Below, piece by piece: positions 56,200 to 64,000 of a stretch of 64,000 nucleotides of DNA. Source of the DNA: Hamiltosporidium tvaerminnensis (lineage: Eukaryota; Microsporidia; Dubosqiidae). The stretch is taken from the NCBI GenBank assembly GCA_022605425.2, contig JAKIMF020000011.1, positions 496,001-560,000 of the forward strand, in the 5' to 3' direction. The notes under the pieces were generated by a model. The model saw only the letters and a program-made list of their open reading frames with translations, had not been told where the DNA came from and searched no databases. The translations under genes were made by a program, and so were the position numbers. Each line of letters opens with the position of its first letter. Position 1 is the stretch's first letter.

Positions 56200-57100
56200 A
56201 TTTATTTAATAAAATTCTGGGTTAAAATATTTTTAACATTTTTTATATGTTTTCTTTGACCTCTTTAACCACTTTTGTCTCTTCTTCCAAATCCGACTCT
56301 TCATTTATGTTATTGGTCGGTTCCTCTAAAGTGGTTCCTCCTTCTAAAATAAGGGATGTAATATTTTTTGGTTGTAAATTTTTTGCACCATCTTCCTCTG
56401 TTTTCGCTTCTTTTAAAAGGGGTATTGGTTCCTCATGCATCTCTGATCTCATAATAACACCCATTGACGCTCTCTCCCAGCTCTCTTCGGCATTTAGTCC
56501 TGACTCAAGTCCTCTTCGTCGATCAAAGGAAATTGTTTCGACTGTTTTCTTAAGTACTATAGACTGAATGTATGCCTCTACATTCATGGGTATTTCTAGT
56601 CTTTTAAGATGAGATTTATGGTATTTTGTCACAATACCGTCCCAGGTCATCACATAAGGGATTATCTCAACACTACACCTATAAATAAGACCCAACTCAT
56701 TGGCTAGCAGGTCATACTTCCTAAGTTTTTCAGTTTCAACTATTTGAAGTGAATCTTGGGAAGTGATTCCTACTTCAATGGGTGTTATCTTATTCTTCTT
56801 CTTATCTAAAATAAATATGTCCGGTCTGTTATTCCGAATTTTAACATCAGTTTTAATTCTGGTGTCCACTCTTATCTCTGCATACTCATTATCAAGAATT
56901 TCTTGAACTGAGTGACTCCTTATTCGTTTTGAAGACTTAAACTTATATCTATTTAGGAGAAGTAGGTGTAGGCATCTAACCACTTCATTATGCCGTCTAG
57001 TGTAATCATGGCCTAGCATTTTTTCACATCGAGTTGCTAGATGATCTACAGTCTTACCAGACTTCCCGCAATGTTGACACACACCATCTGCTCCCCAGAA
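56200..57100 (-). pseudogene. Non-LTR retrotransposon fragment: CCHC finger plus restriction-like endonuclease
   Basis: An uninterrupted 279-codon frame (56243-57082). It opens with CQHCGKSGKTVDHLATRC, a CCHC-type knuckle, followed by YTRRHNEVVRCLHLLLLNRY. Then come RPDIFILDKK and ITPIEVGITSQDSLQ, the PD...E core of a restriction-like endonuclease, and KLRKYDLLANELG. This order (CCHC, RHN, PD-(D/E)XK) is that of the C-terminus of R2/R4/CRE-group non-LTR elements. The usual reverse transcriptase lies upstream in intact elements but is absent here; the sequence turns to A-rich at 57100, so this is a 5'-truncated insertion. The frame is intact, suggesting recent insertion. A long acidic tail follows the nuclease. 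The plus-strand frame 56247-56567 is a shadow. Confidence 0.75.
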
Positions 57101-57686
57101 TAAAAAAATTAAAAAAAAAAAAAATTAAAAAATATAAAAATAAAAATAAAAAAATAAAAATAAAAATTAGAAATACAGTACTAAATTTGAAATGTAATAG
57201 TAAATGATAAAAAATACAGAATTAAATTAAAAAAATTATTTAAATCCTAAGATATTTAGTTTTAATTTTTTTTTCTTTCAAAATAAAAAATTATAAAAAA
57301 TTATAAAAAAAAGTTTTTTTAAAAAAGAAGAATGCCTCAGAACTATTTTTTCTCATGCATGTATAAATATAGAAATGGGTTTAAACTTCTATAATATACT
57401 CGAATAGGGTATTCATCATAGGCAATCGTATTTTATTTTGAAAATATATTATAATTCTTTATTTGAGAAAAAGAAATGAAGGGGTTTAAAGAAGAAAAGA
57501 AATTTTAAAAAAAACCAAATTTTTTACCTCTTAAATTTATCTATAATATTCAATTTCTTAAAAATATATTTCTTTAAATAATTTGAAGGATTTTAACTTA
57601 CAAATAAATTTAAGAAGTAAAAAATTTCGTTTTTTTAAAATAATACTTCTAAGGAAATAAGATATATTTACTAAAATATAATAATA
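57101..57686. other. AT-rich intergenic
   Basis: A-rich tract next to the retrotransposon fragment, then featureless sequence. Confidence 0.5.
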
Positions 57687-57701
57687 TTAGTTGTTTGAAT
57701 A

Positions 57702-58431
57702 GTGGAGGGAGGATAACCACATAAAAAACTTTCTGCTTGGCAATGAGTGTGTGAAACTGGTGTGAGATCATTGTTTGGATTTTTGGTGGGAATAAAACCA
57801 CACTACATCTTCGGTTGTTCCATGGGAGTTGTTATGAGGAGGAGAGGTCTAAGAAATGGAGAAACTTTTTCCACAAATTTATTTGTAGTTTTTTATGTAA
57901 CCCGATTGCAGACCGCAGCTGAACATGTAGGTAATTGCCATGTAAAAACATGGAAACCTAGCCTTGCTCACTCGGGTTAGAAGACTTAGCGCCTGGGAGA
58001 TATAAAACAAAAAACCATTTAAAGCCGGGAGAGCTAAGTAGCAGGTTATACCTGTTGGTATGACATTGCACTGTCTAGGTGGACCCCATGCAAATCTCTG
58101 AAATATATCTTAGCTAGAAGTTTATTGGGTTCAGAAAGTGTAGAGTAAGTGGGAATGCTGCATAGTCTTGGGGGAGCCCAGGGGGGGCTTCGGTCTTCGA
58201 TCACACTCCATGCAACGGACATTAACGAACTCCGGGCAACTGCCTCGCCTATTAATTAGGTTCTACACACCTGGTAGATGAAAGGCTTTGGGACGTAGGT
58301 ATCGCAGGGGTTACCGATGGAGTGTTGGGGTAGCAGTCATTTATGTTAAACCTAGAACTGCGTTAATGTCATGAAAACAAATATAACACTTGCCACTGTT
58401 TTAAAAAAGATGTGATACTTTTAAATAAAGT
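57702..58431 (+). mobile_element. Interspersed repeat A, copy 6: best copy, with target-site duplication
   Basis: 730 bp from GTGGAGGGAGGATAACCACA to TGATACTTTTAAATAAAGT(T). It is flanked by the 15-bp direct repeat TTAGTTGTTTGAATA at 57687-57701 and 58432-58446. The 15-bp duplication, the lack of terminal inverted repeats, the absence of a long ORF and 5'-truncated relatives all indicate a SINE-like element moved by target-primed reverse transcription. It is GC-richer than its surroundings, with runs such as GAGCCCAGGGGGGGCTTCGG that could fold. A 77-codon frame (57747-57980) is present and partly shared with copy 1. Confidence 0.9.
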
Positions 58432-58446
58432 TTAGTTGTTTGAATA

Positions 58447-58883
58447 TTAAATTTAGAATTGAAACTAAATATTAAAATCAATTAAAGTAAGCAATGAAGT
58501 AAATATTAATTAAAATATTAAACAACTTTTTTAAAACTTTTTTTCATATTATTTGATATCTCAAATATTTCAAATACGTTAATTTAGGTAAAAAATATGA
58601 TATTAAAAAAGATTTGGTGATATGAATTGATATCTATTATTTATCAAAAATACTTGAATATCTTTGTAAGATAACATATCATTTAATTTTTGAATGTGAA
58701 ACATAAAAAAATAAATAAATAAATTATATTGGTATAGATGATAATTTGATAGGATTCTACAAAATATTTATCTTATAAATTTACTTTTTAATTTGTGTTT
58801 CAAAGTTATCTAATAAATTTTAAGAAATGTAATTAGTTTGTTTGAAAGATTAAAAGTATAAAAAAAGAAAAAAATGTCTTTTT
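58447..58883. other. Promoter side of the candidate polar tube gene
   Basis: AT-rich; no CCC motif at the start. Nothing else recognised. Confidence 0.5.
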
Positions 58884-59999
58884 ATGAAATATTCAATTTT
58901 TGTACAAAGTTTTGTATTTTTAGGTTGTAAAGTTTTGGGAACTACTGTAAAGTATTCCTATGCAATGCAAGACTCACAAAGCGATCCTAGTGATGGTTCT
59001 TCTGGTTATTTTAATCTTAGTTCGAATGGAAAACTGACTGAAACATTTTGTTCTGATTCAACAACTTCATCAGCTCTTGATAATAAGGATCCAAATACTG
59101 ATTACAAGAATTCGTATTGCAATTTTTATTGTTCGTTTTATAAATCTGATCCCGCCGGTTACTATAATTATTATATGAAGTATTATGGCCAGCAACCAAA
59201 TTATTCTACTACTGGTACAAATACATACACACCGCAATCCACACCTCAGCAATACACACAGCCTTCTACACAGCAATATCAACAACAGTATGGACAACAG
59301 CCAGCTCAACAACCAGCTCCACAGCCAGCTCCACAGCCAGCCCAGCAGCCAGCCCAGCAGCCAGCCCAACAACAAGCCCAACAACTAGCCCAACAACTAG
59401 CCCAAAAAATAGACCAACAACAAGCCCAACAACCAGCCCAACAGCCAGCTCAGCAGCCAGCCCAGCAGCGAGCCCAGCAGCCAGCCCAGCAGCCAGCCCA
59501 ACAACAAGCCCAACAACTAGCCCAACAACTAGCCCAAAAAATAGACCAACAACAAGCTCAACAGCCAAACCAACAACAAGCCCAACAGCCAGCCCAACAG
59601 CCAGCCCAACAGCCAGCCCAACAACCAGCCCAACAACCAGCCCAACAACCTACTCAACAGCCATCTCAGTATCAATACACGCAGACTTCAGCTCAACAGT
59701 ATCAACAATATGCGCCACAGCAATCATTTGCCCAACAGAAAGAATTGGCTAAATATGCCCATCCATCGAATGTAAATAGTTACTGTGTTTGTGACAACAG
59801 TTCCGGCCAGAAAAATGGAATGTCTTACGATATGATGAAAGTTTTCAATGACTTTCTCATGAATACTTCATCAAAAGGATCAATTTGCAATTGTTCACCA
59901 TCGAATTCAGATGGTGTTATCTTGAATTATGATCTAAATGATGGACCATATATGTTTGTTGACCATGGAAATACTTCCTATAAATGTACATGTAAATAG
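58884..59999 (+). CDS. Secreted Gln/Ala/Pro-repeat protein, candidate polar tube protein (PTP1-like)
   Basis: 371 residues. Residues 1-23 (MKYSIFVQSFVFLGCKVLGT...) are a signal peptide. The N-terminal domain has Cys at 56, 79 and 83 and a Tyr/Gly/Gln-rich end (YYNYYMKYYGQQP). Residues about 125-260 are QPAQ/QQPA tetrapeptide repeats organised in a 44-residue (132-bp) higher-order unit that includes QQLAQQLAQKIDQQQ twice. The C-terminal ~75 residues carry three C-x-C motifs (YCVCDN, ICNCS, KCTCK). A signal peptide, Cys-containing ends, a Pro/Gln-rich repeat core and ~400 residues are the profile of PTP1, the main polar tube protein. I cannot confirm orthology, and PTP2, which often sits next to PTP1, is not seen here. 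The ORFs on other frames are repeat shadows. Confidence 0.75.
   Translation: MKYSIFVQSFVFLGCKVLGTTVKYSYAMQDSQSDPSDGSSGYFNLSSNGKLTETFCSDSTTSSALDNKDPNTDYKNSYCNFYCSFYKSDPAGYYNYYMKYYGQQPNYSTTGTNTYTPQSTPQQYTQPSTQQYQQQYGQQPAQQPAPQPAPQPAQQPAQQPAQQQAQQLAQQLAQKIDQQQAQQPAQQPAQQPAQQRAQQPAQQPAQQQAQQLAQQLAQKIDQQQAQQPNQQQAQQPAQQPAQQPAQQPAQQPAQQPTQQPSQYQYTQTSAQQYQQYAPQQSFAQQKELAKYAHPSNVNSYCVCDNSSGQKNGMSYDMMKVFNDFLMNTSSKGSICNCSPSNSDGVILNYDLNDGPYMFVDHGNTSYKCTCK
59297..59650. repeat. Coding repeat array of the candidate polar tube gene (12-bp units in a 132-bp higher order)
   Basis: CAGCCAGCCCAA-type 12-bp units. The block ending in CTAGCCCAAAAAATAGACCA occurs twice, 132 bp apart (CCCAAAAAAT at 59401 and 59533), showing segmental duplication within the array. 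Confidence 0.9.
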
Positions 60000-60510
60000 A
60001 AATACATAATGAAACAAATAAAAAAAATTGTACTATGAATTTATATTTTTTTTCATATTTATTAAATCTATTTAAGGTAAAATCATTACAAATATTATGG
60101 TTTGAATGTATTAATTAGCATTTAGATTAATAAAATATAACTTCTATTATTGAAACATATATTACATAAACTTAAACTGGTCTGTATAAATGCATAGTTC
60201 TATTAAATCATTAGTATATTTTTAAAACATATATTACATAAACTTAAACTGGTCTGTATAGGCATAGTTCTATTAAATCATTAGTATTATTTTAAAACAT
60301 ATATTACATAAACTTAAACTGGTCTGTATAGGCATAGTTCTATTAAATCATTAGTATTATTTTAAAACATATATTAATTAAATTTAGATTTCAACCTACA
60401 AATCCCAAGTTTTTTCAAATCATTAGTATTATTGAAACATATATTACATTAATTTAAACTGGTCTGTATAAATCCCAAGTTATATCAAATCATTAGTATA
60501 GATTGGATTT
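60000..60510. repeat. ~70-bp tandem repeats downstream of the polar-tube-like gene
   Basis: About five units containing ACATATATTACATAAACTTA, AACTGGTCTGTATA and AAATCATTAGTAT; starts at about 60155, 60227, 60297 and 60367, then more diverged copies. Confidence 0.88.
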
Positions 60511-61330
60511 TTGAAAAATATATTAATTAAATTAAATATTAAACCAATGATATACATATCAGTACTTTTTATATTTTTGAAACTAAAGGTGAGCAAATCA
60601 AATATTAAATTTATCTAAATGTCTAAAAACTATTATTTTAAATGAAATAAACCACGTATTAGATAAAATAATATTATATTGTTAAATATACTAAAAATAT
60701 TGCATTTGAATTTAATATATAAATTAAACTTGACAATTTTCCTTACAATAATTTATCAGAGTCTTGTTTTGGAAGAAGCTCTAAGTAAAATTATTCAGAA
60801 GAGTTTGATTCGTTGTTTTATAGAGGAAAATCCCACAATAGTTAGATTTTAAATATATATTTGGTTTTTATTAAGCTGTTTCAACATTTGTTACCTTTCA
60901 TATATCATATCTTTTATTTTAAATTGAATATTCACTTATATTAGGTTCGAAATTATTGATCCTTCAAATCCTATAGAATGCATATTTAAATACCTTAGCG
61001 TACTAAAGCCATGAGAATTTACTATTCAAATAAAAAGCGGCAATAGATACATACTCAATTCAAATGTGTTGCATGGGGCCTCTCAACTAACTCACTAGGA
61101 AAATAATTATTTGAAAAATCGAAAATAATTCCAAATTTGTGGTAAATTATACTTATTTTTTCTATTACTCAATATTTTCACGGATTTATTCCCTTGACTT
61201 ATGCAATCATATATTTATAATTTTTTTAGAATCAACATTAGATAGCGTACAAGCTTTATTAGAGATCTCAAACTTCATGTATTAACTGTTTAAGCACTTT
61301 CACACTATTTCTATATGTTTTAATAAGAAA
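60511..61330. other. AT-rich intergenic
   Basis: No feature recognised. Confidence 0.5.
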
Positions 61331-61990
61331 ATAGGATGCCTGTATCTCCCGGCTCTATTTTAACATAACAAATCAATTTGTCCCAGTTTAATCGCTGTTA
61401 AGCCTCAATAATTTCTTCCGGATTAAGGAAGGTAGTTTCGAAACTTTTTTTGCACCTTACCGGATGGATATAGATCCGTATTGTCAAGATATTTTCAGAT
61501 ATTAAGATGCAAAGATCTTAATTAGTTACAAATAACGTTTTATGTTATCACATAAGCTTCATTTGAACAATATTTTTAAAATAAGACCCAACCCATTGGC
61601 TAAAAAGTTTTACTTTCAAAGATTTTGTGTTCTAATTTTTAGAAGCAAATTTTGTGAAGCACTCATAATATCAAAGAACATTTTTATATTTAATTATTTT
61701 TCAGAATAAATATATCTAGTCTTTTATTATATTTACACGTATATTTTTATTCTAGTGTCCAAAATAATCAAGAAATTTACAATTTTAAGATTTATTAAAA
61801 CAAAGATTCCTGATCTTTTCGATGGCTTAAATGTATGATCCTTTATTAAAAGTAAAATTAGGCATATATAGCCACTTCATTATGTCGTCTAATGTAGTCA
61901 TATACAAGGGCTTTAACATTTAATCACTAAATCTTTTACACCTTTGCCAGATTAACTACAGACCCAATATTTTTTTCGTCTGTCTTAGAA
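61331..61990 (-). pseudogene. Highly decayed non-LTR retrotransposon fragment
   Basis: Retains in order the plus-strand landmarks of the 56.2-kb fragment: TATGTTATCACATAAG, AAATAAGACCCAACCCATTGGCTAA, CACTTCATTATGTCGTCTAATGTAGTCAT, TTGCCAGATTAACTACAGAC. No open frame survives. Confidence 0.65.
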
Positions 61991-63204
61991 TACAGTTATA
62001 TATTAGATATGGCAGAGAATCGCTTCATATTGAGACATGGAGTTTCATTTGTCATTTTATTTTAAGCAAAAAAGGTTTTCGAGAGTTCGAAGCATTTGTG
62101 AGGGAAATATTGTATGGATTTGCTTATTTTTTATGTAATTTTAATAATTCTAATTCCTATTCTTGGTTAAAAAACCGTGGCTCAATTTATAAAACATAAT
62201 AACTTCTTAAACCAATCATTGATTATAACTTGAATAGCGAGAAATAAGAAAAGAAATTCAGCCTAAAATATTATAAAACTCCTTTACATTAATTTAAACT
62301 ATTTAAATTAAATCAATCTCATGAATAGCTTGTTACTCCGTATTCACCTTTGTATATTTTATTCGATAGAAAATTTAAAATTTAATTATATTTAAACTAT
62401 TCTTCTATTTATTTGACTAAGCTGATGTTAATCTTAAGTATGATTTATAAATTTAGATATAAACTTTTCAAATTTAATTTTTTTAGTATTAAAAATTTTA
62501 TTTGAATCTTCACAATCAATTAAAAGACCTTTTTAATTCAAGATACGGTTTTAAAAGTTTATTTGAAATCAAATAATGTGACAATAAAACAGTGAATATT
62601 TTATTTAATTCACACTAGCGATTTCAAAGAAAATTCCAATGAAAATATTTTAATTTAATGTAAATATTCAAAAAACGAATTATTTTTTTTAATAAAAGAT
62701 TCTAAAATAGTAATATATCAATATTAAGATATATTTGATAAGTGTTTGAAAAAAAAACGTTTATCTATTATGAAACATTGTTTTAGATTTGATTTACAAT
62801 GAAATTTAAAGATTTGAAATGTTTTTTTGATTGATATATTTGAAGAAAAAAAATTGAAAGGAAGGATATATAAGCTGAACCATCAATTAAACTTTTTTTA
62901 AATTTTGAAAATTTAGATAGATTAAATTTATTATGAATTTATGCCTGTGCTTTTTATAGTATTTGAATTTGTTTATACATATTTACTAAAATAGTTGAAT
63001 TCAAGATTAAATTAATTATTTTTTAATATCAAAATTGACCTATATGTTTTCTTTTTATGGCATACAGAATCATCAAAAAAAATATTTTGATCTACAGTTG
63101 TAAAATTTATCAAAGGCATTATCTTAAAAATAAATTTAAAAACAGATTGTTTTATTATTGTTTTAGAAGAAATGTATAATTTATAAAGGCGAGAAAGAAG
63201 AAAT
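61991..63204. other. About 1.2 kb AT-rich region
   Basis: No supported gene; the minus-strand frames at 63012-63236 and 63348-63548 overlap the next gene and are shadows. Confidence 0.5.
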
Positions 63205-64000
63205 ATGGTGATATTAGAATTGAATCGACTAAACAATATGATGCAGTGTATACTATTTACAATATTTTTATTGAGATTTAGATATTTTGTTCGTGGTATT
63301 GAAGAAGAAGGATATTTGTACTCGATTGATGAGAAAAAGTTCTTAAGTTATGATAGGAAGAATAGTAATAACGACCAACGAATATATCTTGTAAATGATG
63401 AAATGCCAAATTTATTTTTAATGGAAGAACATTTTGGCGGAGGCGATTCTATTTTATATTTGGCAGCAACAGATAAAAAGAATCTAGTCTTAGATGACAG
63501 TAGATCTACGTATGAACTTATTTCATGGGAGAAACATGGTTCTGCCAATCAAAGATTTTCCTTGAAAATGGTTCCATATAATCGCATTAAATTAGAAGTA
63601 ATGGGAAAATGCATTTCGACAAATCATCATTCAGATTATCTTAAAGAGGAAATATGTGATAACTTTGAAAGCTCTAGAGGCCAATATTTTAGATGGATTC
63701 CAAAAAAATATCATCAGATAGTCGAAGAGACGATTGATAGAAAAAAATATTCATCTAGAGATCATCCACGTCGGCATGAAGATAGAGGAGGACAGCCTTA
63801 TCCAGATGAAGCATATCCAAGCCGACCGAACCATCCGATCAATTCATATCGCGATGAAAATTATTTTCCAAGCAGACACGACGAATACCCAAGGTATAAT
63901 TCTCATAAGCCGAAAAGACAGGAGTCTGATCAATATCATCCAGATAAAAACTACTATGAAGGATCTAATCATGCTCCTGTTAATTCATATCCAGAATATC
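63205..64000 (+). CDS. Secreted ricin-B-lectin-like protein, 3'-truncated by the window edge
   Basis: The frame opens at ATG 63205 and is still open at base 64000. In-frame ATGs at 63238 and 63241 are more likely starts, because MMQCILFTIFLLRFRYFVRG then forms a signal peptide. The next ~135 residues form a beta-trefoil-like domain: YLYSIDEKKFLSYD, LYLAATDKKNLVLDDS, SANQRFSLKMV, IKLEVMGKCIST, ICDNFESSRGQYFRWIP. NQRFSL and GQYFRWIP occupy the position of the QxW motifs of ricin-B domains, with the Cys pair as in that fold. The C-terminal part (from about 63747) is rich in Tyr, Pro, His, Arg and Asp with an imperfect YPxxxYPS-like period, as in secreted structural proteins. Ricin-B-type proteins are known as secreted microsporidian factors. 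The end is unseen. Confidence 0.75.
   Translation, partial: MVILELNRLNNMMQCILFTIFLLRFRYFVRGIEEEGYLYSIDEKKFLSYDRKNSNNDQRIYLVNDEMPNLFLMEEHFGGGDSILYLAATDKKNLVLDDSRSTYELISWEKHGSANQRFSLKMVPYNRIKLEVMGKCISTNHHSDYLKEEICDNFESSRGQYFRWIPKKYHQIVEETIDRKKYSSRDHPRRHEDRGGQPYPDEAYPSRPNHPINSYRDENYFPSRHDEYPRYNSHKPKRQESDQYHPDKNYYEGSNHAPVNSYPEY

Noticed and set aside
59070-59568. Gly/Leu/Val-rich frames opposite the polar-tube-like gene
   Set aside because: Shadows of the CAGCCAGCCCAA coding repeat.

Overview
The window looks like a chromosome segment of a microsporidian, an AT-rich obligate intracellular parasite related to fungi. The signs are short intron-free genes, stand-alone eukaryotic ribosomal protein genes (eS30 and two copies of eS24), an RCC1-type protein, a polar-tube-like Gln/Ala/Pro repeat protein, a ricin-B-lectin-like secreted protein, large LRR proteins, and a CCC/CCCC motif just upstream of several start codons. 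Long non-coding stretches and many transposon relics point to an expanded-genome microsporidian, of the kind seen in Hamiltosporidium or Nosema bombycis. That genus-level placement is inference.

Layout. 1-2258: a 5'-open gene with a possible MIF4G-like fold. 2259-6900: intergenic repeats, a decayed LRR gene and a copy of interspersed repeat A. 6941-9206: RNA ligase RtcB with many Asn/Asp/Lys inserts and one frameshift. 9220-9957: a tandem array, then convergent eS30. 10.2-14 kb: repeat A and decayed sequence. 14.1-18.6 kb: an intact secreted LRR protein and a RING-H2 protein, convergent. 18.9-30.7 kb: repeat A copies, a secreted orphan protein (20616-21905), a non-LTR retrotransposon fragment and long gene deserts. 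30757-31500: a secreted Cys-rich orphan. 34.6-45.5 kb: an inverted duplication carrying two eS24 genes, enclosing an RCC1 gene, retroelement debris and a small C1D/Rrp47-like gene. 46-51.2 kb: an integrase relic, a LINE tail and a well-bounded Tc1/mariner element with a broken transposase. 51.8-57.1 kb: a tiny secreted protein, an FYRN/FYRC-domain protein and another retrotransposon fragment. 57.7-58.4 kb: the best repeat A copy, with a 15-bp target-site duplication. 58.9-64 kb: a candidate polar tube protein and, running off the right edge, a secreted ricin-B-like lectin.

Functionally the host genes fall into two groups. The first is translation and RNA processing or nuclear regulation: eS24, eS30, RtcB, RCC1, a C1D-like protein, an FYR protein and perhaps the first gene. 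The second is secreted or host-facing proteins: LRR, Cys-rich, polar-tube-like and lectin. The CCC start motif is seen on the first group (except RtcB) and not on the second. Most of the remaining DNA is interspersed repeat A (about a dozen copies), retroelement debris or unassignable AT-rich sequence.
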